Below are positions 53,110 to 61,460 of a stretch of DNA of 64,000 bases, piece by piece. Under the pieces are notes generated by a model, which searched no databases, was not told the DNA's origin, and saw only the letters and a list, made by a program, of their open reading frames with translations. The stretch spans positions 1 to 64,000 of the forward strand of contig CAZHYQ010000011.1 of the NCBI GenBank assembly GCA_964536805.1, read 5' to 3'. Made by a program: the position numbers and the translations under genes. Position 1 is the stretch's first letter. Every line of letters begins with the position of its first letter. This DNA comes from Longilinea sp964536805. GTDB lineage: Bacteria; Chloroflexota; Anaerolineae; Anaerolineales; Anaerolineaceae.

Positions 53110-53832
53110 ATGTACAAGTACATTACCTTAGCTGTTATTGTTATCCTCGTCGCAGGTCTTTTGAGCGCCTGCTCGCCGGCTTCTGCGACCAATTCTTTAA
53201 ATCCTTACCCCCGCCAATTGAGCGCCTCCGGCCAGGGAAAGGTTTACATCGTGCCTGATTTGGCTTACATCTACATCGGAGTTCGCGTTCAAACGGCCAA
53301 TTTAAGCGATTCGCTCAACCAGAGCAATAGCAAGTCCGCCGAGATCGCCTCGCAATTGAAGGAGCTTGGGGTGGCCGATCAGGATATCCAGACAAGTGCC
53401 TTCAATGTTTATCCGCAGCAAAACTACGACCAGAACGGTCAATCTACCGGCACGGAGTATGTGGTCGAGAATACCGTGAATGTGACGGTACGCGATCTGA
53501 ATAAACTTGGCCAGGTGCTGGATTCAGTCGTCCGGTCGGGTGCCAACAGCATCAACAGCATCTCGTTCGATGTAGCCGACCGCGCTGCCGCTGAAAAACA
53601 GGCCCGTGAACTGGCGCTCAAAGATGCGCGGGCTCGTGCCGAAGAAATTGCCGGAATCTCTGGCGTCGAACTTGGCAAGCTGATTTCAGTCAGCGTTTAC
53701 AACTCTGGCTCTCCTGCCCCAGTTTATGAAGGCAAGGGCGGTGCGGCGATGTCGAGCTCGGGTCAGGTGCCTGTGGCGGCCGGCCAGCTGCTCATCACCG
53801 CTGATGCCAGCGTGTCCTTCGAAATCAAGTAG
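53110..53832 (+). CDS. SIMPL-domain (DUF541) lipoprotein
   Basis: 240-residue secreted lipoprotein with lipobox GLLSAC. The mature part is a SIMPL/DUF541 domain: QLSASGQGKVYIVPDLAYIYIGVRVQT, SAEIASQLKELGVADQDIQTSAFNVYPQQNY, NTVNVTVRDLNKLGQVLD and KDARARAEEIAGISGVELGKLISV. Related proteins (for example Brucella BP26) form ring-shaped oligomers in the envelope. AAAGGAG precedes the ATG. It has its own transcription unit, bounded by terminators. Confidence 0.92.
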   Translation: MYKYITLAVIVILVAGLLSACSPASATNSLNPYPRQLSASGQGKVYIVPDLAYIYIGVRVQTANLSDSLNQSNSKSAEIASQLKELGVADQDIQTSAFNVYPQQNYDQNGQSTGTEYVVENTVNVTVRDLNKLGQVLDSVVRSGANSINSISFDVADRAAAEKQARELALKDARARAEEIAGISGVELGKLISVSVYNSGSPAPVYEGKGGAAMSSSGQVPVAAGQLLITADASVSFEIK

Positions 53833-53853
53833 AAGTCCCTTCCTCAAATCAGA

Positions 53854-53887
53854 AAACAAGGCGCCGGTAATTACCAGCGCCTTGTTT
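53854..53887 (+). terminator. Terminator between SIMPL gene and glpX
   Basis: Eleven-bp stem AAACAAGGCGC / GCGCCTTGTTT with a 12-base loop between convergent genes. Short T-runs on both sides. Confidence 0.75.
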
Positions 53888-53904
53888 GATTCATTTAGTA
53901 AAGT

Positions 53905-54891
53905 TTAGTAATGAATTTCGCTGATGCGGGAAAGTTTGGCGAAGCTGTGTTGCGCGTTGATACGGCGCACGGTGCCGGTCAATCCGCGCATGACAATACT
54001 TTCGGTTGTGGCACCGGCCCCAGTATAAGAGACGCCATGCAGTAATTCGCCGCCGGTAATGCCGGTGGCGGCAAAAAAAGTGTCTTCAGAAGAAACCAAA
54101 TCTTCCAGTTTGAGCACTTTGTCGAGCTGGTAACCCAGATCGATGCCTTTCTGGCGTTCCTCATCGTTTCGCGGGAAAATTTTCCCCTGCATATTTCCAC
54201 CCAGGCAACGCAGCGCACAGGCTGCAAGCACGCCTTCAGGAGTACCGCCTACACCCATCAGAATGTCAATACCGGTCTCTGGAATGGCTGTCATCAAAAC
54301 GCCGGCCACGTCGCCATCCGGAATCAGCCGGATGCGGGCATTGAGACGGCGTACTTCAGCGATCAGATTCGCGTGCCGCGGGCGGTCCAGGATGACGACG
54401 GTCAGGTCTTCAACATCCATGCCTTTGGCCCGGGCAACGGCATGCAGGTTGTCGCTGACCGATGCGTTGATATCGATGACATCGCGCGCCTCTGGTCCAA
54501 CGGCGATTTTATCCATGTATACAAAAGGACCAGGGTTGAACATAGTGCCGCGCGGGGCCAGGGCTACAGTCGAGATCGAGTTATAGAGGCCATGAGCCAA
54601 CGGGCGCGTACCGTCTATGGGATCTACAGCGATGTCCACCTCTGGCGGCTCGCCGTTGCCAAGATGCTCGCCGTTATAAAGCATGGGGGCTTCATCTTTT
54701 TCGCCTTCACCAATCACAATGATGCCATCCATCTCAACTTCGTTTAGAACCAGCCGCATGGCATCAACCGATGCTTTGTCCGCGGCAATTTTATCTCCGC
54801 GTCCCATAAACCGTCCGGCAGCCAGGGCGGCCGCCTCCGTTACACGCACCAGATCAAGGGCAAGGTTACGCGTTGGCTTGGAGTGTTTCAT
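53905..54891 (-). CDS. glpX: Class II fructose-1,6-bisphosphatase
   Basis: 328-residue Li-sensitive, Mn/Mg-dependent phosphatase of gluconeogenesis. GlpX motifs: AALAAGRFMGRGDKIAADKASVDAMR, GEGEKDEAPMLYNGEHLG with metal ligands, DPIDGTRPLAHG, and MGVGGTPEGVLAACALRCLGG. Length is typical. It lies alone, downstream of no obvious partner, 50 bases from cdsA on the same strand. Confidence 0.95.
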   Translation of the reverse strand: MKHSKPTRNLALDLVRVTEAAALAAGRFMGRGDKIAADKASVDAMRLVLNEVEMDGIIVIGEGEKDEAPMLYNGEHLGNGEPPEVDIAVDPIDGTRPLAHGLYNSISTVALAPRGTMFNPGPFVYMDKIAVGPEARDVIDINASVSDNLHAVARAKGMDVEDLTVVILDRPRHANLIAEVRRLNARIRLIPDGDVAGVLMTAIPETGIDILMGVGGTPEGVLAACALRCLGGNMQGKIFPRNDEERQKGIDLGYQLDKVLKLEDLVSSEDTFFAATGITGGELLHGVSYTGAGATTESIVMRGLTGTVRRINAQHSFAKLSRISEIHY

Positions 54892-54941
54892 TTTGCCTCC
54901 TCAGGATGAATGGATCGGCTACGGCTGGCAATCCGCCAGGG

Positions 54942-55748
54942 TCACCACAGCCAGATGATCAAATAGAAGCCGATGGGGGCTGCCCACAACCAGGAATCGA
55001 TCCGGTCGAAGATGCCGCCATGGCCTGGGAGTATGTGACTTGAATCTTTAATATTAAACTGGCGTTTAATCATGCTTTCGCCAAGATCACCCATGATCGA
55101 GAAAACAGATAAAACCAGCCCCATGATCAAACCGCGCTGCGCTGTGATGGCTGGCGCCATCAGCCCCCATAATGCCCCCAACCCCGCGCCGCCCAGGGTG
55201 CCAATTACGATACCGCCAATATAACCTTCCCAGGTTTTTTTTGGGCTGATCAGCGGTGCGAGCGGGTGTTTTCCCAGACGGCTGCCCACAAAATAAGCGC
55301 CCGCATCGGCCAGACCGATGGTGGGAATGACCAACATGGTCCACCACAACCCATCAGGAATATTTCGCAGCGAAATAAAATAACTCCCCAGCCAGCCAAT
55401 ATAGAGGATGCCGGCAATGGTGATGGTGAAATCGGTGGCCGAGTGTTCATCCCCCTTTTCAAGATGGATGGTGTGCAGTCCGATGGCAGCCAAAACCAGT
55501 CCAGCCAGTGCGGCATCGGCATTGTGAAAATCAAAGAGGAAGCGTGTCATCGCCAATAAAACAGCCCCGCCGATCAACAGCGACGGCGAGGGCGAGTGGC
55601 CGCCCGTTTTATAGATGCGCCAGTACTCCCAGGAGGCAACGCCAAGCGTGAGTGTGATAAAGATCGCGTACGGCCAGCCGCCTAATGCGATAAATGTGAC
55701 CCCGATCGGTATCAGCAGGATTGCAACCAGGAGTCGCTGAATCAGCAT
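54942..55748 (-). CDS. cdsA: Phosphatidate cytidylyltransferase
   Basis: 268-residue membrane enzyme that makes CDP-diacylglycerol from phosphatidate and CTP. About seven to eight helices and the signature SPKKTWEGYIGGIVIGTLGG ... GDLGESMIKRQFNIKDSSHILPGHGGIFDRIDS are present. The frame opens further up at 55844 inside uppS; the ATG at 55748 has AGGGG eight bases upstream and is chosen. Third gene of frr-uppS-cdsA. Confidence 0.94.
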   Translation of the reverse strand: MLIQRLLVAILLIPIGVTFIALGGWPYAIFITLTLGVASWEYWRIYKTGGHSPSPSLLIGGAVLLAMTRFLFDFHNADAALAGLVLAAIGLHTIHLEKGDEHSATDFTITIAGILYIGWLGSYFISLRNIPDGLWWTMLVIPTIGLADAGAYFVGSRLGKHPLAPLISPKKTWEGYIGGIVIGTLGGAGLGALWGLMAPAITAQRGLIMGLVLSVFSIMGDLGESMIKRQFNIKDSSHILPGHGGIFDRIDSWLWAAPIGFYLIIWLW

Positions 55749-55758
55749 TGAATTTCCC

Positions 55759-56502
55759 CTAACACCCTGAGGTCGATAACCGGCCGAAACGGCGATCGCG
55801 CTGGCTGTAATCCTCAAGCGCTTTTCGCAGCTCATCCTTATCAAAATCGGGCCAGAGAGTCGGCGTGAAGTACCACTCTGAATAGGCTGACTGCCAGGTT
55901 AGAAAATTGCTGGTCCGCATTTCTCCTGAGGTGCGAATAACCAGATCGGGATCAGGAATGCCGGCCGTGAAAAGATATTGGCTTACCAGATCCTCATCAA
56001 TTTCGGCCATTTGCTTTCCATCCGCGATCAAATGCTGGATGGCATAAATAATTTCATCTCGGCTGCCATAATTCCAGGCAACACAAAGCACAAGCCGGCG
56101 GTTTTCACGCGTGGCTTCAACAGCATGCAAGACCTTTTTACGCAGATCTTCCTGCATCCGGTCTATACGGCCGATATGCCGGATTTGCACACCTTCTTGA
56201 TTCAATTCCTCAAGCTCATTATCAATCACGTCAGAAAGAATGTGCATGAGGCCTTCCACCTCATCGTTGGGCCGGCCCCAGTTTTCGGTGGAAAAGGCGT
56301 AAATTGTTAAGTACTGGATTCCAAATTCGACGCTGGCCTGGATAATGCGGCGCAGATTCTCAGTTCCGGCGCGATGGCCCATCATGCGCGGAAGTCCGCG
56401 AGAGGTAGCCCAACGGCCGTTTCCATCCATGATGATGGCTACATGCGTTGGAATGTTATGAGGCAGATCTGCAGGCGGAATGGAAGGTGAAGGTTGGCTC
56501 AT
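55759..56502 (-). CDS. uppS: Isoprenyl (undecaprenyl) diphosphate synthase
   Basis: 247-residue cis-prenyltransferase making the C55 carrier lipid for the cell wall. Motifs: HVAIIMDGNGRWA (catalytic Asp), GHRAGTENLRRII, YLTIYAFSTENWGRP and the C-terminal PDLVIRTSGEMRTSNFLTWQSAYSEWYF. Starts 14 bases after the frr stop; cdsA follows. The arrangement is widely conserved. Confidence 0.95.
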   Translation of the reverse strand: MSQPSPSIPPADLPHNIPTHVAIIMDGNGRWATSRGLPRMMGHRAGTENLRRIIQASVEFGIQYLTIYAFSTENWGRPNDEVEGLMHILSDVIDNELEELNQEGVQIRHIGRIDRMQEDLRKKVLHAVEATRENRRLVLCVAWNYGSRDEIIYAIQHLIADGKQMAEIDEDLVSQYLFTAGIPDPDLVIRTSGEMRTSNFLTWQSAYSEWYFTPTLWPDFDKDELRKALEDYSQRDRRFGRLSTSGC

Positions 56503-56516
56503 GAGAAAGTGGCTGC

Positions 56517-57074
56517 TTACACTTCCATGATTTCTTTTTCTTTATGGGTGCCGATTTCTTCCGTATGCGCGATCATCTTATCCGTTAATTTCTGCAGCTC
56601 TTCCTCGCCCTTCTTGAGATCGTCTTCAGAAATTAACTTTTCATGTTCGAATTCGCGTAAATCCTTCACCAGATCGCGGCGTACATTGCGAATGGAGACC
56701 CGGCATTCTTCCAACCGTCCATGAACGACTTTCACCAGATCGCGCCGGCGCTCTTCGGTAAGGGGCGGAAGATTCAAACGGATTACTTTTCCGTCATTAT
56801 TCGGTGTCAGACCCAAATCCGACGCAATGATGGCGCGTTCAATGGTCTTTAGGCTGGATCCATCAAATGGCCGAATCATGAGCGTTCGTGGATCGGGAAC
56901 ACTGATGCTGGCCAACTGCATCAATGGCGTGTCCATTCCGTAGTACTCTACGGCTAATTTTTCTACCAATGCCGGACTGGCGCGTCCGGTACGGATGGTT
57001 GCGAGGCTTTCTTCCAGATTCTGGATGGCACCTTTCATGCGAATTTCAGCATCTTTGAGTGATTCTTTTATCAC
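56517..57074 (-). CDS. frr: Ribosome recycling factor
   Basis: 185-residue factor that splits post-termination ribosomes with EF-G. The sequence is textbook: KESLKDAEIRMKGAIQNLEESLATIRTGRASPALVEKLAVEYYG, DPRTLMIRPFD and NNDGKVIRLNLPPLTEERRRDLVK. I choose the GTG at 57074 because GGGAGG lies five bases upstream and homologues begin at this point (M-I-K-E...); an ATG pair at 57095/57092 is upstream of the ribosome site. First visible gene of frr-uppS-cdsA; pyrH is not adjacent. Confidence 0.95.
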   Translation of the reverse strand: MIKESLKDAEIRMKGAIQNLEESLATIRTGRASPALVEKLAVEYYGMDTPLMQLASISVPDPRTLMIRPFDGSSLKTIERAIIASDLGLTPNNDGKVIRLNLPPLTEERRRDLVKVVHGRLEECRVSIRNVRRDLVKDLREFEHEKLISEDDLKKGEEELQKLTDKMIAHTEEIGTHKEKEIMEV

Positions 57075-57174
57075 ATCAGCCTCCCTGTGCATCATTGCTC
57101 CGGGTTTTTATGCGTTGGCAAGACCCTGGAAAGAAATAGTAGCCTGGAAACGCCTATAAGGATACCTTAAAACG

Positions 57175-57209
57175 AAAAAAAAAGCTATCCAATCCAGACA
57201 GGAAGAGCT
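57175..57209 (-). terminator. Candidate terminator after the NifU-like gene
   Basis: Minus strand: imperfect stem AGCTcTTC / GGATAGCT followed by TTTTTTTTT, 55 bases after the stop of the NifU-like gene and before frr. Confidence 0.55.
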
Positions 57210-57263
57210 CTCCATAGCAGGAAGGACAATTCTTTAGTCAATTGATTTTCTTATCAAGAGCTC

Positions 57264-57659
57264 TTAGAGTTTCTTCGCTTGTTGCAAGCGAATATACTCC
57301 TGGGCAGCAGCTCGAAAAGTGTCCAAACCAAGCGTTGAACAGCGCGGGCGGGTTTGCACCAGTTCCTTGCCCAGCATCTCCACCACGGTGGATTGGTCTA
57401 AATCCGCCACTGATTCGACGCTTTGACCAATCAGTTGTTCTGTGAGCATCGAAGCTGCAGCCTGGCTGATGGTACAGCCATCGCCTGTAAACGAAGCGGC
57501 CGCGATACGGCCGTTCTCGATTCTTAAGTAGGCAGTCACCACGTCGCTACATCCGGGCAAGCCGCCGTTCCAAATGGCATTGGCTTCGGGTAATTCGCCC
57601 TTGTTTCGGGGATTGTGATAGTAATCCAAGACCAATTCTAATATTTCGCTGCGGTCCAT
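57264..57659 (-). CDS. Iron-sulfur cluster scaffold, NifU/SufU-like
   Basis: 131-residue scaffold on which Fe-S clusters are assembled. Three ligand cysteines appear in the expected places: GGLPGCSDVV, GDGCTISQAAASML and RPRCSTLG. The N-terminus (EILELVLDYYHNPRNKGEL) is typical. It follows the rhodanese gene by ten bases, so sulfur transfer from that enzyme is a plausible link (inference). Confidence 0.92.
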   Translation of the reverse strand: MDRSEILELVLDYYHNPRNKGELPEANAIWNGGLPGCSDVVTAYLRIENGRIAAASFTGDGCTISQAAASMLTEQLIGQSVESVADLDQSTVVEMLGKELVQTRPRCSTLGLDTFRAAAQEYIRLQQAKKL

Positions 57660-57669
57660 CGGTTCTCAA

Positions 57670-58518
57670 TCAGCCTTTTTCGATGGGGGCGCCGACCAGA
57701 TTGCCCCATTCGGTCCAGGAGCCATCATAATTGCGGACATTGCTGAAACCCAACAGGTATTTCAGCACAAACCAGGTGTGCGAGCTGCGTTCGCCTATGC
57801 GGCAATAGGCGACGGTTTCTGCACCTGGGTCAAGGCTGTTTTCAGCCTGATACAGTTGGGCTAATTCTTCGCGGGATTTGAAGGTACCCGTAACCTCGCT
57901 AATCGCCTGCGACCAGGGGATGTTCCGGGCACCAGGTATATGTCCTCCGCGCATGGCGCCTTCCTGGGGATAGTTGGGCATGTGCAGCAGCTCGCCGCTG
58001 AATTCGCCTGGCGAGCGGACATCGACCAGGGCGCCGTTCCTGTTGATGTGCGCCATGACCTGGTCGCGGTAGGCCCGGATGGATTGGTCCGGTTTGGACG
58101 CCTGGTAGGATGTCGGTGGGTAAACTGGAAATTCCATCGCGATCGGCCGGTTTTCCTTGAGCCATTTCATTCGGCCGCCGTTGAGGATTTTGCATTCAGA
58201 ATGCCCGTAGTATTTGAACAGCCAAAAGGCATAGCAGGCAAACCAGTTGTTACGATCGCCGTAAAAAACCACAATTGTGTTGCGATCGATGCCCAGGCGG
58301 GAACAGAGGTTTTCAAAAGCCGGCTCATCAATAAATTCCCGTCTGACCGAATCCTGGAGGGTGGTAAACCAATCAACTTTGACCGCTCCAGGAATATGAC
58401 CAGTGTCATAAAGCAGGTAATCTTCATTTGATTCGACGATCCTGACTTTCGGATCGGATAAATGTTGGGCTACCCATTCCGTTTCCACCAATACTTCTGG
58501 TCGGGCATAACCGATCAT
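57670..58518 (-). CDS. Sulfurtransferase, two-domain rhodanese
   Basis: 282-residue thiosulfate/3-mercaptopyruvate sulfurtransferase type. The N-terminal rhodanese domain is inactive in design (VVFYGDRNNWFACYAFWLFKYYG), and the C-terminal domain has the active cysteine in AYCRIGERSSHTW. GHIPGAVKVDW and GHIPGARNIPW are the paired family motifs. First gene of a two-gene unit with the NifU-like scaffold. GGAG lies seven bases upstream of the ATG. Confidence 0.93.
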   Translation of the reverse strand: MIGYARPEVLVETEWVAQHLSDPKVRIVESNEDYLLYDTGHIPGAVKVDWFTTLQDSVRREFIDEPAFENLCSRLGIDRNTIVVFYGDRNNWFACYAFWLFKYYGHSECKILNGGRMKWLKENRPIAMEFPVYPPTSYQASKPDQSIRAYRDQVMAHINRNGALVDVRSPGEFSGELLHMPNYPQEGAMRGGHIPGARNIPWSQAISEVTGTFKSREELAQLYQAENSLDPGAETVAYCRIGERSSHTWFVLKYLLGFSNVRNYDGSWTEWGNLVGAPIEKG

Positions 58519-58565
58519 GGTGAACTCCTTCTGGAGAGATTATTATTGATTATATTTATGATAAT

Positions 58566-58594
58566 AGTATAAATAATTGCCCTTTGAAAGTCAA
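58566..58594 (-). promoter_or_regulatory. Promoter of rhodanese-nifU unit
   Basis: Minus strand: -35 TTGACT (58589-58594), 17-base spacer, -10 TATACT (58566-58571): 5/6 matches in both boxes. The leader between it and the ATG is very AT-rich and holds an imperfect repeat ATTATTGAT / ATGATAAT (about 58542-58565), a possible Fe-S or redox regulator site (inference). Confidence 0.7.
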
Positions 58595-58617
58595 GTAATA
58601 TTCCTTGAAATTGGTAC

Positions 58618-58668
58618 TTGAAAATATGTTCTATCCGTGTATAATATGGATAATAGAATAAATATTCT
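58618..58668 (+). promoter_or_regulatory. Promoter and palindrome upstream of the FtsK-like gene
   Basis: -35 TTGAAA (58618-58623), 16-base spacer, perfect -10 TATAAT (58640-58645), then the palindrome AGAATA-AA-TATTCT (58655-58668) right after the predicted transcription start. Candidate operator. Confidence 0.65.
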
Positions 58669-58679
58669 AAGGTGACCCT

Positions 58680-59480
58680 ATGACAATACCTGATTTACTC
58701 CAAGTTCGTCCCGCTGCTCCAACCCGACTCGATTTGAGGGTTTCCAGACAAAACCACGCCGCCAATCCCTTTGCACGGTTATCTCTCGAAGGATTATTGA
58801 ACCAACATCCATACCTGCCGGAGGAAACGGCGGTCCTCGGCATTTGCGACGACGGACTTCCAGTTCTGTTGGATTTCACTGATCCAATGCCCGGTTCTGT
58901 TCTGGTAGCCGGGTCGCAATTGACAGGATCGAGGCAGCTGCTTCAATTGGTGCTTTCATCCACCCTGCGCCGGACAACATCCCATGGCATGGATGTCCTC
59001 GTTGTATCGCAGGATCCGGCTGCCTGGCAATCTGTAATTAATAAGCCTGGCAGACATCATCTTGAGATTTTACCCATTTACGACCGGATTTCCGGGGTAG
59101 CCATTCTTCATCTCAGTCGCATGTTGGAACAGCGCATGAATGGAAGGTCACGCAGTGAGACGGCATTTTTGTTCATTGACGATGTTCAAAGTGTTAGTCA
59201 ATTGGATCTGGATGTTCAGGTAAATCTACAATGGCTTATCGACCAGGGTCCCCAATACGGCATTTGGTCATTCGCCGCGATGGCCGCAAATGGCATGGAA
59301 AAATTCGACTCATTTGTGCCATCCTTCCGGACTCGGATTCTTGGCCAGGTGGACGAACCAGGGCTAACCGCCCGGTTGGCAAATGTACGGTCACTTGACA
59401 CTACAAAATTTCACCCCTCGCAGCAGTTTTGCGTCAGGATCAAACATAATTGGATGAATTTTTGGCTTCCAGGCCAGTAA
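58680..59480 (+). CDS. Degenerate FtsK/HerA-like ATPase-fold protein, unknown
   Basis: 266 residues. The layout recalls an FtsK-type AAA+ domain: PVLLDFTDPMPGSVLVAGSQLTGSRQLLQLVL stands where Walker A should be, TAFLFIDDVQSVSQL where Walker B should be, and GIWSFAAMAAN...FRTRILGQV like the sensor region. The P-loop lysine (GK[T/S]) is missing, so nucleotide hydrolysis is unlikely. AGGTGA precedes the ATG. The small 59493 gene follows closely. Function unknown. Confidence 0.7.
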   Translation: MTIPDLLQVRPAAPTRLDLRVSRQNHAANPFARLSLEGLLNQHPYLPEETAVLGICDDGLPVLLDFTDPMPGSVLVAGSQLTGSRQLLQLVLSSTLRRTTSHGMDVLVVSQDPAAWQSVINKPGRHHLEILPIYDRISGVAILHLSRMLEQRMNGRSRSETAFLFIDDVQSVSQLDLDVQVNLQWLIDQGPQYGIWSFAAMAANGMEKFDSFVPSFRTRILGQVDEPGLTARLANVRSLDTTKFHPSQQFCVRIKHNWMNFWLPGQ

Positions 59481-59492
59481 AGGAAGGGTAAG

Positions 59493-59720
59493 ATGGAAAC
59501 AGGCATGTTATGGTTCGATAATGATCCGCGCAGCGATTTGCCAGCAAAAGTGACTCAGGCAGCCGATTATTACCAGAAGAAATATGGCAAGAAACCGGAT
59601 GTATGTTTTGTTCACCCGAGTGCCGTCAAGGAAGAGCAGCGCTACAATGGCATTGCCATCCGGCGCAGCCAAATGGTTTTGCCAAATCATCTTTGGATCG
59701 GTTTATTGGAGCATGCATAA
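59493..59720 (+). CDS. Small conserved-looking protein, unknown
   Basis: 75 residues, soluble: METGMLWFDNDPRS..., then KVTQAADYYQKKYGKKPDVCFVHPS and an RRSQMVLPNHLWIGL end. GGAAGG lies just upstream of the ATG, and the gene is 12 bases after the degenerate ATPase gene, so they are co-transcribed. No family assigned. Confidence 0.75.
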   Translation: METGMLWFDNDPRSDLPAKVTQAADYYQKKYGKKPDVCFVHPSAVKEEQRYNGIAIRRSQMVLPNHLWIGLLEHA

Positions 59721-59728
59721 GTCTAGAA

Positions 59729-59756
59729 AGCCGCTGGTTGACCAGCGGCTCTTTTT
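59729..59756 (+). terminator. Intrinsic terminator after the FtsK-like pair
   Basis: Perfect ten-bp stem AGCCGCTGGT / ACCAGCGGCT with a two-base apex, followed by CTTTTT. Confidence 0.9.
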
Positions 59757-59759
59757 GAC

Positions 59760-60761
59760 TTATTCCCCCGCTTCATTTCCTTTTTTATCTTCCGAGGGTT
59801 TTTCAGGTTCAGGGCCGGGCAATTCCCGGTTATCTGAAAAAATGCTTCCAATCAGTTTAAATAAATTGGAAAGGTGGCGAAACCGGGTTGAAGCATAAGC
59901 TTCGGTAAAGTGTTGCGCGGCGTCCTGCAGGCTGACATCCTGATGCATCTCTTCGCGCAAATACCAAAGGTGTTCAATGATCCACAAATAAAGGTCTGCT
60001 TCGGTCCGGCCCGGGAATTCCTTTAATGTACCCTGTTCGCGGATCACCTTGACCAATGGGAGATAAACGTCATCATACCAGGAGATGGTTGCGTCCTCGA
60101 ATGAGGCCGGATGGTTCCACTGCTCGCCCATGAACCATCTGTGAGTCTCAATGTGTTCGATCAGCTTGTTATAAACGCCTGGCAGCGATAATTCAACCTT
60201 CGCCTCTGGCCGAAGTAGGGACAGGTGAGTGCGTTCCTCAAATTCCTGTTTTTCGACTTCACGAATAAAGTCGTCAATATTCGTCGTTTCATCCACCGCG
60301 ACCGGAGTTTCGATTTCGATGACATAGGCATCAATATCTGCCTGCCCCCGCTCCCTTGCGACCGACACGCGGTGATTTCCATCTTTGACGAAGTATGCTT
60401 CGCCGATTTTATAAACTTCGATGGGTGGAAGGATGACATCCTGCAGATGCGCCATGTCAATGCTGACCCAACGCGAACTGAGTTCCGAACGGCGCGGAAG
60501 GAAGGCCCGATCGAAATCCTGGTAGCGTCCTACGCTGCCGACGATTTTGTGTACTGGGACCTGGCGCATGCCCAAATAATGTTGTCCCTGAAAAGGCAGT
60601 AATCGGCGCACTTCATCAAAGGGCAGCAGGCTGTTATCTTTTCCATTAAACCACGTCGAAACTGAACGCCAGAATCCTTTTCGCAAAGCCACGTCAAAAT
60701 CCGATTTGGCAGTCTGAGAAACGATGGCGCTTATTGAATTCGGTTTGCTCTCATCAGACAC
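59760..60761 (-). CDS. ParB-like domain protein
   Basis: 333-residue soluble protein. Residues about 60-145 contain a ParB/Srx-like fold with KDGNHRVSVAR (126-136), the box II-type motif that binds CTP/ATP in ParB-family proteins. The C-terminal half (about 190-300) is helical and rich in Trp/His (THRWFMGEQWN, LWIIEHLWYLREEMHQ). There is no parA nearby, so chromosome partition is unlikely. The start is GTG at 60761 with GGAGG seven bases upstream. Confidence 0.75.
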   Translation of the reverse strand: MSDESKPNSISAIVSQTAKSDFDVALRKGFWRSVSTWFNGKDNSLLPFDEVRRLLPFQGQHYLGMRQVPVHKIVGSVGRYQDFDRAFLPRRSELSSRWVSIDMAHLQDVILPPIEVYKIGEAYFVKDGNHRVSVARERGQADIDAYVIEIETPVAVDETTNIDDFIREVEKQEFEERTHLSLLRPEAKVELSLPGVYNKLIEHIETHRWFMGEQWNHPASFEDATISWYDDVYLPLVKVIREQGTLKEFPGRTEADLYLWIIEHLWYLREEMHQDVSLQDAAQHFTEAYASTRFRHLSNLFKLIGSIFSDNRELPGPEPEKPSEDKKGNEAGE

Positions 60762-60795
60762 TTCTCACCTCCATTCAACCGGTCGTGCAGCCGGT

Positions 60796-61446
60796 TTACC
60801 GAAGTTTAGGGCGCCGGGGAACATTGATATAAAATTCCCGGTATCCGAAAGTGTTCATAACCAGGGTATTTTCAAATTGTGTTTGTGTCACCGTATCCTG
60901 GCGGTAAACATGAATATGACCATGCAAATGCACCTGGGGCTTAAACACATGGTCAAACCAGCGAAATGCCTTCACGCCCTGGTGTGGCCGATCTTCCATA
61001 TCGTGAATTTTCCAGGGTGGTGCGTGGCTGACGAACACATCGAGATAACGGCCATACAGCAACTTGTTGAAGAATAAGGCTGGCGTCATCTTCCAAACCA
61101 TCATCCACATTTCAGCCTGTGAATACTGGTGCGGCCCGAGGTTGTATTGTATGGTGCCTTCCATGCCTGCCAGCAAGAGACCAGTATCGTCCTGTATGAC
61201 CTTGTTGTGCAGGTTGATCGCTCCCCAGGGTTCAGTGCGCTCGCCCATGGATGTCAATTCAACCTTATTGGCATGGTTGCCCCGCACATGGTAAAGGGGG
61301 ACGTTGAGTGAGCTGATGATGTATTCGAGGTAATAATAAGGTAAATCGCCGCAACTGATGACAAGGTCAACGTCGTAAAATCGCTCGGCAATTTGCGAGC
61401 TATAAATAATACGGAGTTCAACGTCACTTACCGACAGGATTTTCAT
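60796..61446 (-). CDS. Calcineurin-like metallophosphoesterase
   Basis: 216-residue phosphoesterase. Metal motifs: SDVE at residues 7-10 (the usual D-x-H reads D-V-E), ISCGDLPYYYLE, VRGNHANK, VSHAPPW and LHGHIHVYR. The altered first motif resembles a known variation but could change metal choice. Substrate unknown. It is followed by acpS upstream on the same strand (15-base gap) and the ParB-like gene downstream. Confidence 0.88.
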   Translation of the reverse strand: MKILSVSDVELRIIYSSQIAERFYDVDLVISCGDLPYYYLEYIISSLNVPLYHVRGNHANKVELTSMGERTEPWGAINLHNKVIQDDTGLLLAGMEGTIQYNLGPHQYSQAEMWMMVWKMTPALFFNKLLYGRYLDVFVSHAPPWKIHDMEDRPHQGVKAFRWFDHVFKPQVHLHGHIHVYRQDTVTQTQFENTLVMNTFGYREFYINVPRRPKLR

Positions 61447-61460
61447 CGACCAGATTGATT

